64,000 bases of DNA. It comes from Flavobacterium frigoris PS1. Its GTDB lineage: Bacteria; Bacteroidota; Bacteroidia; Flavobacteriales; Flavobacteriaceae. Below the pieces are notes generated by a model. It ran no database searches and was not told where the DNA came from. It was given only the letters and a program-made list of their open reading frames with translations. The stretch is from positions 62,001 to 126,000 of the forward strand of contig NZ_AHKF01000017.1 of NCBI RefSeq assembly GCF_000252125.1, read 5' to 3'. Positions 26,967 through 35,299 of this stretch are shown here, in pieces. How positions within the stretch are numbered: the first letter of the stretch is position 1; each line of letters opens with the position of its first letter. A program made the translations under genes and the position numbers.

Positions 26967-26974
26967 CAAAAATA
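26967..26974 (-). promoter_or_regulatory. Probable -7 box of udk
   Basis: TATTTTTG on the minus strand, 27 bases upstream of the udk start codon. No clear TTG box at the right distance; TTCA is the best candidate. Confidence 0.4.
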
Positions 26975-27099
26975 GCGATTTTATTGGGAGTGAATTTTGT
27001 TTTTTTAAATCTTTTAATGAATTAGGGAGTTTTAATTTGGAGCTAATCCAACTGTATGTTTCAAGTTCTTGCTTGAATTAGTTTTTTCTATTGTCCTGC

Positions 27100-27186
27100 A
27101 AGGAGCTTCCTTTGGTCGCTCTCTCAGGCCTAGAAAAAAATATAATTCAATCCGCGAAGCTTTTCACTTCCATTTGGGCTAATTTT
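27100..27186 (-). repeat. Diverged copy of the dispersed hairpin repeat
   Basis: Left end GGAGCTTCCTTTGGTCGCT and right end TTTTCACTTCCATTTGGGCTA resemble, on the plus strand, the ends of the copy at 45186-45272 (GGAGCTATTTCCCGC... and TTTTCACTGCAATCGGGGCTA). The centre is not alignable. It lies in the 329-bp gap between udk and the SDR gene. Confidence 0.45.
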
Positions 27187-27211
27187 CATTGTTTGTTATT
27201 CGATTTTAGGC

Positions 27212-27250
27212 AAAAAAGAGTGAACCGAAAAAACGACTCACTCTTTTTAA
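27212..27250 (-). terminator. Terminator of the dienoyl-CoA-reductase-like gene
   Basis: An 11-bp perfect stem AAAAAGAGTGA/TCACTCTTTTT with a 14-base loop. On the minus strand it ends in T. About 20 bases after the stop at 27269. Confidence 0.8.
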
Positions 27251-27268
27251 AAAGAATTCAGATCTTAA

Positions 27269-28150
27269 TTATTTATTCTTTTTTGCTTTAATCATCATTT
27301 CCAGTTGGTCCCAAAGCTCTTCGGGAATTGCTTCTAGAATATTAAATTGTCCAGCTCCTTTCAGCCATTCACCACCGTCGATTACCACTACTTCACCATT
27401 TATGTAGGCAGAAAAATCAGAAACCATATAGGCGGCTAGATTAGCCAGTTCCTGGTGGTCTCCCACACGTTTTAAAGGTACTTTCTTAGCCATATCAAAT
27501 TTTTCTGCAAGGTCACCAGGCAACAATCTATCCCAGGCGCCTTTAGTTGGGAATGGTCCGGGTGCAATCGCATTAGATCGAATTCCGTATTTAGCCCATT
27601 CTACAGCTAGACTTCTTGTCATGGCTAGAACTCCCGCTTTCGCAGTGGCACTAGGCACTACATAGGATGAACCTGTCCAGGCATAAGTAGTCACAATATT
27701 CAAAATGGTCGAAGAGGTTTGTTTTGAATCGATCCAGTGCTTTCCAAAAGCCAATGTACAGTTTTTTGTTCCTTTTAAAACAATATCAATTACAGTATCA
27801 AATGCATTGGCTGATAGCCTTTCTGTTGGCGAAATGAAATTTCCAGCAGCATTGTTTAGCAAAACATCTACCTTTCCAAAAGCTTTCAATACTTCTTGTA
27901 ACATGTTTTCAACCTGGTCATAATGACGAACGTCACATTGTAAAGGCAAACAAGTACCAGCCGTTTCAGACTCTAGTTCTGAGGCTGTATTCTTTAGTTT
28001 GTCTAAATCTCTCGACGTTATTGCTACTTTAGCTCCAAGTTCTAAGAAGTACTTTGTCATCGCTTTTCCTAAACCGCTACCGCCGCCAGTTACTACTATT
28101 ACTTTGCCTTTTAAAGCGTCATCACGTAACATTTTATCTGTATAATTCAT
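27269..28150 (-). CDS. SDR oxidoreductase similar to 2,4-dienoyl-CoA reductase
   Basis: 293 residues. NADP-binding motif TGGGSGLGKA (21-30), NNAAG (99-103), and the later IAPGPFPTKGAWDRLLP, typical of the DECR/Sps19 branch that reduces 2,4-dienoyl-CoA esters during unsaturated fatty acid oxidation. The classic YxxxK pair is changed: the lysine is K171, but the tyrosine position (167) is serine in PSATAKAGV. DECR enzymes also lack that tyrosine, so this supports the assignment. The C-terminus has 25 extra charged residues. The exact acyl substrate is unknown. Confidence 0.8.
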   Translation of the reverse strand: MNYTDKMLRDDALKGKVIVVTGGGSGLGKAMTKYFLELGAKVAITSRDLDKLKNTASELESETAGTCLPLQCDVRHYDQVENMLQEVLKAFGKVDVLLNNAAGNFISPTERLSANAFDTVIDIVLKGTKNCTLAFGKHWIDSKQTSSTILNIVTTYAWTGSSYVVPSATAKAGVLAMTRSLAVEWAKYGIRSNAIAPGPFPTKGAWDRLLPGDLAEKFDMAKKVPLKRVGDHQELANLAAYMVSDFSAYINGEVVVIDGGEWLKGAGQFNILEAIPEELWDQLEMMIKAKKNK

Positions 28151-28225
28151 ATCGTATTATTTTTTTGAATTGTAAATATAATAAATAAATAGTATGCACG
28201 CATAATAAAATGAGCATTACTATAG

Positions 28226-29353
28226 TTATATGCTGCACAATCTTTTAGCTGCTTCCTCTAAAGTTGCATTGTCCTTTGCAAAGCAAAAACGGATCAAGTG
28301 TAGGTCTTTTGCATCAGCATAAAATGTTGAAATAGGGATGGCAGCTACGCCATGTTCCATAATTAATCTTTTGCAGAAATCCAGGTCATTTTCATTAGAG
28401 ATAGCAGAATAGGAGGCTACTTGAAAATAGGTTCCTTCACACGTCATGAGTTTAAATCTACTGTTCTTGAGTAACTGTCTGAAATAATCTCTTTTCTCCT
28501 GATACATACTACTGATTTCTTGAACTGAGACAATGTCTAAATAGTCACTTATGGCTACCTGAGATAGACTATTGACGCTAAAAACTAAAAATTGATGCAC
28601 CTTTTTTATTTCCTTCATCAAATGTTCTGGCGCAACGAGATAACCCACTTTCCAACCAGTTATATGAAATGTTTTTCCAAAAGAAGAAACTACGATACAA
28701 CGCTTTAAAAGCGCGCTACGCGTATGTGCTGAAATGTGTTTCTCTTCAAATGTGATGTATTCATACACTTCATCCGAGAGTAGGGTTATATTGGGGAATT
28801 TTCGCAATAGCTTTTCTAGGGCCTCAAAATCCGTTATGGTTAAAATTTTCCCCGTGGGATTATGTGGATTGTTGATGATAATCATTTTAGTTTTTGAGGA
28901 ACACGCTTTCTCTATTGTTTCCCAATTAGTGGTATAATCATCATTAAGAGCAATACGAACGGGCTTAGCATTAGATAAAAGAACTGGCGCTTCATAGCAG
29001 TCATAACTTGGTTCAAGGATAATAACTTCATCTTCAGTGTCAACTAATGCTTGTATTGTAGCGAAAATGCCCTGTGTGGCTCCAGCAGTTACAAGTATTT
29101 CAGTTTCTGGTTGAAGAATTCTACCATAAGAATTATGGACTAAAACAGCTATTTTTGATAGGAGAGATGGGTAACCTGCCATGGGAAGGTATTGATGCAC
29201 GTCTTTTTTTGCTAAGTTGGCCACGATATTTGTAAGTCTTTCGTCAACTGGAAAATTAGGGAATCCTTGAGAGAGATTTATAGCATTGTATTCGGCCGCC
29301 ATCTTAGACATGATTGTAAAGATACTTGTAATGATATTTGGAAGCTTTGACAT
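28226..29353 (-). CDS. PLP-dependent aminotransferase, methionine aminotransferase (YbdL) type
   Basis: 375 residues of fold type I, class I/II. N-terminal NLSQGFPNFPVDERL, GATQGIFATIQALVD, NNPHNPTGK with the cofactor-contacting Asn, SDEVYEYITFE with the Asp-Tyr pair, and the Schiff-base lysine in SSFGKTFHITGWKVGY (about residue 229). This motif set fits YbdL/kynurenine aminotransferase-like enzymes, which use methionine and aromatic amino acids with 2-oxo acids. Soluble, cytoplasmic. Stands 76 bases upstream of the SDR gene on the same strand and may be in one transcript with it. Confidence 0.85.
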   Translation of the reverse strand: MSKLPNIITSIFTIMSKMAAEYNAINLSQGFPNFPVDERLTNIVANLAKKDVHQYLPMAGYPSLLSKIAVLVHNSYGRILQPETEILVTAGATQGIFATIQALVDTEDEVIILEPSYDCYEAPVLLSNAKPVRIALNDDYTTNWETIEKACSSKTKMIIINNPHNPTGKILTITDFEALEKLLRKFPNITLLSDEVYEYITFEEKHISAHTRSALLKRCIVVSSFGKTFHITGWKVGYLVAPEHLMKEIKKVHQFLVFSVNSLSQVAISDYLDIVSVQEISSMYQEKRDYFRQLLKNSRFKLMTCEGTYFQVASYSAISNENDLDFCKRLIMEHGVAAIPISTFYADAKDLHLIRFCFAKDNATLEEAAKRLCSI

Positions 29354-29480
29354 ACTTTTATTTTTAGTGATTTAAAAGTAGGCAAATGGTTTGGGTTTGT
29401 AAAATGTTATTTTTAGATTTATTTCTTCTGAAAATTTATAACCGATATTCATCGTTGTGTTTCGCTAATTTTTCTAGTTC

Positions 29481-29512
29481 AAAAAAAGAAAGCACTCCAG
29501 TTGAAGTGCTTT
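29481..29512 (-). terminator. Terminator of the DUF4440-like lipoprotein gene
   Basis: 8-bp stem AAAGCACT/AGTGCTTT with an 8-base loop; on the minus strand a T-rich tail. 24 bases after the stop at 29536. Confidence 0.75.
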
Positions 29513-29535
29513 ACTAGTAGATTTATTCTTAAATT

Positions 29536-30030
29536 TTATTTTTCAGGTTTCGGCATATCTGAGTTGCCCATGTCTCTTATGCAGATGTATTTCCCGTCTC
29601 TTTTTTCAAAAAGACTCATGAAATTTCCACTCATCATTTTGGTGTTTGTGGAATCTACAACTGTATATCCTCCAATTTCGACAACCTGATTGCCATCATT
29701 TGCAACATGTACTTCTTTGGTTTCAAAGCTTATTTTTGCAGCTTTTGGAAAAGTCATTATATCTTCTTTCATTGATTCATGAATCGCTGCCTTGCTTTCC
29801 AATGGTTTTTTTTCGCTGGAGAAACTAACAGCATCATCCGCATAATACATTATGCCGTCTATATTTCTCGTATTGTATGCGGCAGCAAAGGCGTCTTCCA
29901 TCGCTTGAATTTCAGTTTTAATAGCGTCTTTGTCTACTGTTACTGTGGGAGCCTCTTTTTTTTCGTTGCAACCAATGAACAAAGACATGATAAGCAGCAC
30001 TAAACCTCCCTTTAAAATCTTGTTTTTCAT
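29536..30030 (-). CDS. Lipoprotein with SnoaL/DUF4440-like (NTF2-fold) domain
   Basis: 164 residues. Signal peptide with lipobox LFIGC (lipid-modified Cys about residue 21), then an NTF2-like domain (about 38-160): IQAMEDAFAAAYNTRNIDGI, MYYADDAVSFSSEKKPLESK and GGYTVVDSTNTKMMSGNFMS. Related proteins are ketosteroid-isomerase-like, but many have no known activity. It would sit on the periplasmic face of a membrane. No partner gene is evident. Confidence 0.8.
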   Translation of the reverse strand: MKNKILKGGLVLLIMSLFIGCNEKKEAPTVTVDKDAIKTEIQAMEDAFAAAYNTRNIDGIMYYADDAVSFSSEKKPLESKAAIHESMKEDIMTFPKAAKISFETKEVHVANDGNQVVEIGGYTVVDSTNTKMMSGNFMSLFEKRDGKYICIRDMGNSDMPKPEK

Positions 30031-30230
30031 AATTAAATTTATTTAAAATTGATAATTGTGATTTTTTTTAGATAGGGGATATTAAATTTAATTATAAAAT
30101 ATTGATAATCAATAATATGTATATATTTTTTTTCAAATAATTTTTTTATCATCAAAGTGATAAAGTCGTTTTAATAACAGATTAAGTCTTTTTAATAGGA
30201 ATATTTCCAAAACCAATAAAAGAGGAAGGC

Positions 30231-30281
30231 AAAAAAAAAACTGACTATTGAAAAACAAATTCGTTTTTAATAGTCAGTTTT
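30231..30281 (-). terminator. Terminator after the two small membrane-protein genes
   Basis: A stem of about 19 bp (CTGACTATT-AAAAAC with complement; one bulged G) and a short loop; the minus strand ends in a run of ten T. It lies 20 bases after the stop of the 51-residue gene at 30301. Confidence 0.85.
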
Positions 30282-30300
30282 ATATCGTGTTTAAGTGAAA

Positions 30301-30456
30301 TTATTTTTTCTCAATATTGTAATCATAATTTCGGCCGTTATGATACCCATCCATAAAGGCAGCTTTAGATTCTTTCCAGTTGTAAACACTTTCTATGATA
30401 AATAGAGCAACCATTGTTAGTATCACTCCTGTAAGGAAATTTTTTAGTCCGTTCAC
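30301..30456 (-). CDS. Small single-pass membrane protein, 51 residues, paralogue 1
   Basis: An open frame from GTG at 30456 to TAA at 30301. Residues 7-22 form a hydrophobic helix (FLTGVILTMVALFIIE) followed by ESVYNWKESKAAFMDGYHNG. It is clearly paralogous to the gene at 30489: same length and same pattern IES-Y-WKE-K--F--G---G-N. This conservation is the main evidence that both are real genes. No ATG is available before the helix, so GTG is chosen for both. Function unknown. Located between the rsmI-like gene and a strong terminator, on the same strand. Confidence 0.7.
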   Translation of the reverse strand: MNGLKNFLTGVILTMVALFIIESVYNWKESKAAFMDGYHNGRNYDYNIEKK

Positions 30457-30488
30457 TTTTTGGTATGTAAATGCTTTTGAAATATTTT

Positions 30489-30644
30489 TTAGTTTGTTTT
30501 AGTTGCAGCCGGTTGGTTGTAACCATCATTCCAGCCTCTTAAAAATTCACTTTTGGTTTCTTTCCAGCTGTAGATAGATTCTATTGCAAAGAAGGCAATC
30601 ATACCTAATATAAATATCCTAATGTCTCTTTTGGTTATTTTCAC
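30489..30644 (-). CDS. Small single-pass membrane protein, 51 residues, paralogue 2
   Basis: Starts GTG at 30644, stop TAA at 30489. Basic N-terminus (KITKRD), hydrophobic helix 8-21 (IRIFILGMIAFFAI), then ESIYSWKETKSEFLRGWNDG and a polar tail. It is 32 bases upstream of paralogue 1 on the same strand; they probably form one transcript, possibly continuing from the rsmI-like gene 64 bases upstream. Not similar to a family I can name. The C-terminal G-W-N-D-G-Y part resembles the ends of other short flavobacterial proteins. Confidence 0.7.
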   Translation of the reverse strand: MKITKRDIRIFILGMIAFFAIESIYSWKETKSEFLRGWNDGYNQPAATKTN

Positions 30645-30708
30645 TTTAATTAGTTTACGGGTTTAGTTTTTACTAAGATATAAAAATATTCCATTTGGAA
30701 TCTAAAAA

Positions 30709-31431
30709 TTACATTTTATGAATTATAAAGATAGTGGGACGTTTATGTAAATCGATAGTTTCTTTCTTCCAAGCCGCAATTTTCTTGGTCTTGATATATT
30801 CTGTTGGAAGTGTAATATCAGTAGCTATACATAAATGTGTTTCGGGATTTAGAGTCTGCAATAAATCTTCTAATAACTTATTGTTGCGATATGGAGTTTC
30901 AATGAAAATTTGAGATTGATTATGTTCGAATGAAATCCTTTCCAGACTTTTGAAACTAGCTCTCTTCTCGTCTTTTTCAATAGGTAAATAACCGTGGAAC
31001 GTAAAACTTTGACCGTTCATTCCAGAAGCCATCATAGCCAAAAGAATTGAAGAAGGACCCACTAGTGGAATCACTTGTATTCCTTTTTCATGAGCTAATT
31101 TTACGATAACTGCACCAGGATCAGCTACTCCAGGGCAACCTGCTTCGCTCATTAACCCCATATTTTTACCTTCTAATAAAGGTTTGATGAAATCAAGATG
31201 CTCTTTTACTTCGGTCCGTTTGTTTAAAGTAAAGAGTACCAATTCAGATTGTTTTTTTTCAGGGTTAACTTCTTTAATTGATTTACGAGCTGTTTTGTCG
31301 TTTTCAACAATGTAATGGTCAATAAAATCAATGGTTCTTTTTACAGTTTGAGGCAAAACATCCATAGGGTCACAATCGCCCATAGTGGTTGGGATTAGGT
31401 AGAGTTTTCCTAAAATGGTATTTGGTTTCAT
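30709..31431 (-). CDS. SAM-dependent methyltransferase of the tetrapyrrole methylase/RsmI family
   Basis: 240 residues. LGKLYLIPTTMGD at the start, SEAGCPGVADPGA (the RsmI-type loop, about 95-107), VIPLVGPSSILLAMMASGMN and FTFHGYLP, then FIETPYRNNKLLEDLL. This is the layout of RsmI, which methylates the ribose of 16S rRNA C1402. It is shorter than E. coli RsmI (286) and lacks the C-terminal domain, and the N-terminal half diverges. It is therefore RsmI-like; another rRNA or tRNA target is possible. Probably transcribed independently of the phosphatase upstream (100-bp gap). Confidence 0.8.
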   Translation of the reverse strand: MKPNTILGKLYLIPTTMGDCDPMDVLPQTVKRTIDFIDHYIVENDKTARKSIKEVNPEKKQSELVLFTLNKRTEVKEHLDFIKPLLEGKNMGLMSEAGCPGVADPGAVIVKLAHEKGIQVIPLVGPSSILLAMMASGMNGQSFTFHGYLPIEKDEKRASFKSLERISFEHNQSQIFIETPYRNNKLLEDLLQTLNPETHLCIATDITLPTEYIKTKKIAAWKKETIDLHKRPTIFIIHKM

Positions 31432-31531
31432 TGAAATCGATTTATGTTTGTAATCTAATTTAGAAATGCAAAGAACGGCATTAATAAAGAAATAGATAAG
31501 AATTTAGAGTTGAAAAAACTACCAAAGAAAC

Positions 31532-31999
31532 TTATAGGTGGGTTTCTTTTAATTTGTTGGCTATAATGTCACAAACCTCGTTTAGCATATTGTAAACAAT
31601 GTCAAATCCATTTGGCATACCAAAGTAAGGGTCAGGAACATCCACATTTTCATTTGGATATAGTTCATTCAGAATAATTTGGACTTTGTTTTTTTGCTCA
31701 GGAGTTTGTGCTAATTCGATTACATTATCATAATTGGATTTGTCCATGACGTAGATGTAATCATAAGTTTCAAAATCGGTACTGCTAAATTGTCGGCCTT
31801 TTTGGTTGGAAATATCAAGCTTGTTTTTTTTGGCGGTAGCAATAGAACGTGAATCGGGTGCATGGCCAATATGCCAGGAACCAGTTCCCGCTGAATCTAC
31901 GCTGAATTTATCTTTGGGAAGTTTGGATGCCATAATACCTTCTGCCAATGGTGACCGACAAATATTTCCCAAACAAACCATTAAAATTTTTACTGGCAT
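31532..31999 (-). CDS. Low-molecular-weight protein-tyrosine phosphatase
   Basis: 155 residues, normal size. The P-loop CLGNICRS (residues 9-16) holds nucleophile C9 and R15; the general acid is D123 in VPDPYFG. It removes phosphate from tyrosine residues of proteins; in bacteria often partners of BY-kinases in polysaccharide export, but no such kinase is in this window. It lies 7 bases downstream of dnaA on the same strand and is likely cotranscribed with it. Confidence 0.92.
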   Translation of the reverse strand: MPVKILMVCLGNICRSPLAEGIMASKLPKDKFSVDSAGTGSWHIGHAPDSRSIATAKKNKLDISNQKGRQFSSTDFETYDYIYVMDKSNYDNVIELAQTPEQKNKVQIILNELYPNENVDVPDPYFGMPNGFDIVYNMLNEVCDIIANKLKETHL

Positions 32000-32006
32000 G
32001 ATGCGT

Positions 32007-33434
32007 TTATAGCGTTAATTTTTTATGGATATCTTCAACAAATTTCTTGAATTGTTTGTCAGTGGCTACTAAGTTGTCCACAGTTTTGCAAGCGTGTAAA
32101 ACTGTGGCGTGATCACGGTCACCAATCTGAGAACCGATATTTGCTAAAGATGCTTTCGTGAATTTTTTCGCGAAAAACATAGCCAATTGTCTTGCTTGGA
32201 CTACATGTCTTTTTCTGGTTTTTGATTGCAATGTCTCAAGATCCAATTGGAAATAATCAGAAACTGTTTTTTGAATGTAATCGATAGAAATTTCTCTTTT
32301 TACATTTTTTACAAATTTCTCTACAACACTTTTCGCTAATTCAATAGTAACCTCTTTTTTGTTGAAAGAAGATTGTGCGATCAATGATATAATGGCGCCT
32401 TCTAATTCACGAACATTTGATTTAATGTTGCGTGCAACGTATTCGATAATTTCTTCAGGAATTTCAACACCGTCACGGTACAGAATGTTTTTCAAGATAG
32501 AAATTCTAGTTTCATAATCCGGTTGATGCAATTCAGCTGACAATCCCCATTTGAAACGAGATAATAAGCGTTGCTCAATATCTTGCATATCAACTGGCGC
32601 TTTATCTGAAGTCAGAATAACTTGTTTACCGTTTTGGTGCAAATAATTAAATATATGGAAAAACACGTCTTGAGTTCCTGATTTACCAGAAAGAAACTGA
32701 ACATCGTCAATGATAAGGACGTCAATTAATTGGTAAAAATGGATAAAATCATTTCTGTTGTTTTTCTTTACCGAATCAATGTATTGTTGAGTAAATATTT
32801 CGGCTGAAATATACAAAACTGTTTTTTCAGGGTATTTGTCCTTGATCTCAACACCAATAGCGTGAGCAAGATGCGTTTTACCTAGACCTACACCTCCAAA
32901 GATTAATAATGGGTTAAAGGACGTTCCACCCGGTTTGTTGGCGACTGCCATACCTGCTGAACGTGCTAGTCTATTTGAATCTCCTTCTAGGAAATTGTCA
33001 AAACTATAGTTAGCATTCAGTTGTGATTCAATTTTTAAATTTCTGATTCCGGGAATTACAAAAGGATTTTTTAATTCCGGATCTAAGTTTTTAAAAGGAG
33101 CATCAACATTTTGCGGTTTCATAGGAGCGCGGTTCGCACTTGGCAATTGTTCCGTAAACGGTTGTTTGTTGCCATAAGTGTTTTCCATTTTGATTTTATA
33201 AAGTAACTTTGCGTTTTTACCAAGTTCTTTAGTCAAGGCTACTTTTAATAATTTTACATAGTGTTCTTCTAACCATTCGTAGAAAAATTTACTTGGAACT
33301 TGAATGTATAATGCGTTATCGGTAAGTTCAACTGATTTGATCGGTTCAAACCAAGTTTTGAATGCTTGGTCCTGAATATTGTCTTTAATAAAAGACAGGC
33401 AGTTTTCCCATACTGATTGAGCAGTTTTGTTCAT
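32007..33434 (-). CDS. dnaA: Chromosomal replication initiator DnaA
   Basis: 475 residues. Domain I (1-85, VWENCLSFIKDNIQDQAFKTW), short domain II, AAA+ domain III with Walker A GGVGLGKTHLAHAIG (about 180), Walker B VLIIDDVQFLSGK, and domain IV with the DnaA signature GDRDHATVLHACKTV near the C-terminus. Binds DnaA boxes and melts oriC. Promoter at 33487-33517. No recF, dnaN or rpmH is adjacent, and the upstream 195 bp have no DnaA boxes that I can see, so oriC is probably elsewhere. Confidence 0.98.
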   Translation of the reverse strand: MNKTAQSVWENCLSFIKDNIQDQAFKTWFEPIKSVELTDNALYIQVPSKFFYEWLEEHYVKLLKVALTKELGKNAKLLYKIKMENTYGNKQPFTEQLPSANRAPMKPQNVDAPFKNLDPELKNPFVIPGIRNLKIESQLNANYSFDNFLEGDSNRLARSAGMAVANKPGGTSFNPLLIFGGVGLGKTHLAHAIGVEIKDKYPEKTVLYISAEIFTQQYIDSVKKNNRNDFIHFYQLIDVLIIDDVQFLSGKSGTQDVFFHIFNYLHQNGKQVILTSDKAPVDMQDIEQRLLSRFKWGLSAELHQPDYETRISILKNILYRDGVEIPEEIIEYVARNIKSNVRELEGAIISLIAQSSFNKKEVTIELAKSVVEKFVKNVKREISIDYIQKTVSDYFQLDLETLQSKTRKRHVVQARQLAMFFAKKFTKASLANIGSQIGDRDHATVLHACKTVDNLVATDKQFKKFVEDIHKKLTL

Positions 33435-33486
33435 AAATTCTAGGTAAATTATTTTATTTAGTAATCGTTGTCTTATTAAAAAATAC

Positions 33487-33517
33487 CAAAAATATTGATA
33501 TTTTTCGGGGTAACAAA
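33487..33517 (-). promoter_or_regulatory. dnaA promoter
   Basis: On the minus strand TTTG (33514-33517), 19 bases, TATTTTTG (33487-33494): an exact match to the Bacteroidota promoter. It lies 52 bases upstream of the dnaA start. Confidence 0.7.
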
Positions 33518-33629
33518 TATGTGAACAAATTTCTGTAAAAAAAAATTAATAGGGGTTGAATTTGTAAAAATATTGTTGTAAGTAGTATTGAGTGAGTCAA
33601 AATTTAATGATAATAATAGAAATAAAAGT

Positions 33630-34031
33630 ATGAAAGAATATGAATTTAATGTAAGGGTAAGGTATTCTGAAACAGACCAAATGGGTGTTGTTTATCACGG
33701 TAATTATGCCCAGTATTTCGAGATGGGTCGTGTGGAATGGCTCAGAAACCTTGGGATTTCCTACAAATGGATGGAAGAGAGTGGAATTATGCTTCCGGTG
33801 GTTTCTTTGAATATAAATTATAAGAAACCGGCTCGGTATGATGACCTATTGACGGTTCGAACTATTTTTAAAAGTCAAACTTCGGTTAAGATTGAATTTG
33901 ACTATGAGATTTACAATGAGAAAATGGAGTTATTAACAATTGCTAGTTCTACTTTGGTTTTTGTAGACATGAAAACGAGCCGGCCAACTGTTCCTCCTGA
34001 ATATATAAATGAAAAACTTGCCGCGATTTAA
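33630..34031 (+). CDS. Acyl-CoA thioesterase, YbgC/FadM (hot-dog) family
   Basis: 133 residues. The signature YSETDQMGVVYHGNYAQYFEMGR (split as YSETDQMGVVYH / GNYAQYFEMGR), with the catalytic Asp of the TDQMG block, is diagnostic for the 4-hydroxybenzoyl-CoA thioesterase-like group; later VVSLNINYKKPARYDDLL. It hydrolyses short or medium acyl-CoA esters; the substrate is unknown. ATG at 33630 is chosen; the frame runs upstream to a TTG at 33588, giving a non-homologous start. Divergent from dnaA, convergent with the yigZ-like gene. Confidence 0.88.
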   Translation: MKEYEFNVRVRYSETDQMGVVYHGNYAQYFEMGRVEWLRNLGISYKWMEESGIMLPVVSLNINYKKPARYDDLLTVRTIFKSQTSVKIEFDYEIYNEKMELLTIASSTLVFVDMKTSRPTVPPEYINEKLAAI

Positions 34032-34052
34032 AATAAGCGGATTTGAGCAAAA

Positions 34053-34685
34053 TTATTCTTTAATTTTTATATCAATTTCGAATATGGAGTTAAAAATGTC
34101 GAATATCATTTCGGCATTTTTTTTTCGTATTTTTACCTCAATTAAGCCAATTGGTAATCCAGTTTCTTCTACTATTTCCATTTTCTGAGATACAATGTCT
34201 AGTTTTTTTTCTTTGATTACTCTCATGACTTTATTCATGTTTTTGTAATCAAATGATATTAGGTAGTGTACGTCTATTGTTTTTTCAATAATAGTGCAGT
34301 TTTCAAGGGTCATTTGAGCGGTAGTCTTGTATGCGGATATTAATCCTCCGACACCGAGCTTTGTACCCCCAAAAATACGAACTACAATCACAACAATATT
34401 TGTTACCGCAAAGGACTGTATTTGCCCGTAAATAGGCATTCCTGCGCTATTGCTTGGTTCCCCGTCATCATTAGCTCTATAAGAAAGAGTCTCTGTGCCT
34501 ACTTGATAGGCATAGCAAAAATGCCCTGCGTGTGGATGTTTTTTTCTTAAAAGGTCAATGATAGCCTTTAATTCATCTTCAGATTGGATAGGAAAAGCAT
34601 AACCAAAAAATTTGCTGCTCTTTTCTTTTAATAAAATCTCTTCTGAAGCAGCTTCAATGGTATTGTAGGTATCTTTAATTTTCAA
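34053..34685 (-). CDS. YigZ/IMPACT family protein (UPF0029)
   Basis: 210 residues. N-terminal UPF0029/IMPACT domain: SKFFGYAFPIQSEDEL, HPHAGHFCYAYQVG, ANDDGEPSNSAGMPIYGQIQ (about 68-90) and VVVRIFGGTKLGVGGLISAY; a ferredoxin-like C-terminal domain follows (about 140-205). The family is related to yeast Yih1/mammalian IMPACT; the bacterial role is not settled and may involve nucleic acid or ribosome binding. It lies 11 bases downstream of the HAD gene, which overlaps ribD, so the three look like one operon. Confidence 0.88.
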   Translation of the reverse strand: MKIKDTYNTIEAASEEILLKEKSSKFFGYAFPIQSEDELKAIIDLLRKKHPHAGHFCYAYQVGTETLSYRANDDGEPSNSAGMPIYGQIQSFAVTNIVVIVVRIFGGTKLGVGGLISAYKTTAQMTLENCTIIEKTIDVHYLISFDYKNMNKVMRVIKEKKLDIVSQKMEIVEETGLPIGLIEVKIRKKNAEMIFDIFNSIFEIDIKIKE

Positions 34686-34696
34686 TAGGTATTCTT

Positions 34697-35299
34697 CTAA
34701 ATTATATTTTTATTAAATAGGTCAACGACGTCTTCTTTGCCCACTTGTAGATTCCATACTTGGAGACCAAGTTCAGCTGCGGCATCTGTGTTTTCTTTTT
34801 TGTCGTCAATAAACAAAGTTCGTTTTGCCTGCAATTCATGTTTGTTTAAAATATAATTGTAAATTTCTGAATTGGGTTTGCGCATTTCTATTTCAAATGA
34901 AAAATAGACTTGTTCAAAACATTGGTAAAAATCACTGTAAAATGTAGTGCCAGATTTTTGTTCAAATTTCTCGATGTGTATTGCGTCAGTATTACTTAAT
35001 AAAAAGAGCCTGTATTTTTTGGAAAGCATTTGAAGGAATTCAAGCCTATAAAGAGGAAATTCTAATAAAATCGCATTCCAAGCATATTCGATTTCTGTAG
35101 TACTTGCATGAGGGATGTGTTTTTGTATGCCTTGAAGAAAGTTATCTCTTGTGATTTTACCGGTCTCAAACTGAATGTTTAAATCGTTCAGATCATCATT
35201 CCACTGTGTCAACCCTAATTTTTTTAGGCCGGTAACAGTAGCTTGTTTGTCTAAATTGATAAAGACATCTCCAAAATCAAATATAATTGTATTAATCAT
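34697..35299 (-). CDS. HAD-superfamily phosphatase (YihX-like, subfamily IA)
   Basis: 200 residues. The first motif is IIFDFGDVFIN, with the nucleophile D8 but Gly in place of the usual second Asp at +2, as in YihX (DLGNV). Motif II LLSNTDA, motif III lysine in MRKPNSEIYN, motif IV FIDDKKENTDAA. YihX of E. coli hydrolyses glucose 1-phosphate; here the substrate is unknown. It overlaps ribD by 8 bp; since riboflavin synthesis needs a HAD phosphatase for the pyrimidine phosphate intermediate, a link is possible but is inference. Confidence 0.85.
   Translation of the reverse strand: MINTIIFDFGDVFINLDKQATVTGLKKLGLTQWNDDLNDLNIQFETGKITRDNFLQGIQKHIPHASTTEIEYAWNAILLEFPLYRLEFLQMLSKKYRLFLLSNTDAIHIEKFEQKSGTTFYSDFYQCFEQVYFSFEIEMRKPNSEIYNYILNKHELQAKRTLFIDDKKENTDAAAELGLQVWNLQVGKEDVVDLFNKNII

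Noticed and set aside
27091..27291. Plus-strand frame of 66 codons in the udk-SDR gap
   Set aside because: It coincides with a diverged repeat copy and a terminator and has no likeness to a protein family.
33435..33629. Possible oriC next to dnaA
   Set aside because: No TTATCCACA-like boxes or cluster of them were visible; only AT-rich promoter DNA. dnaN, recF and rpmH are not near.
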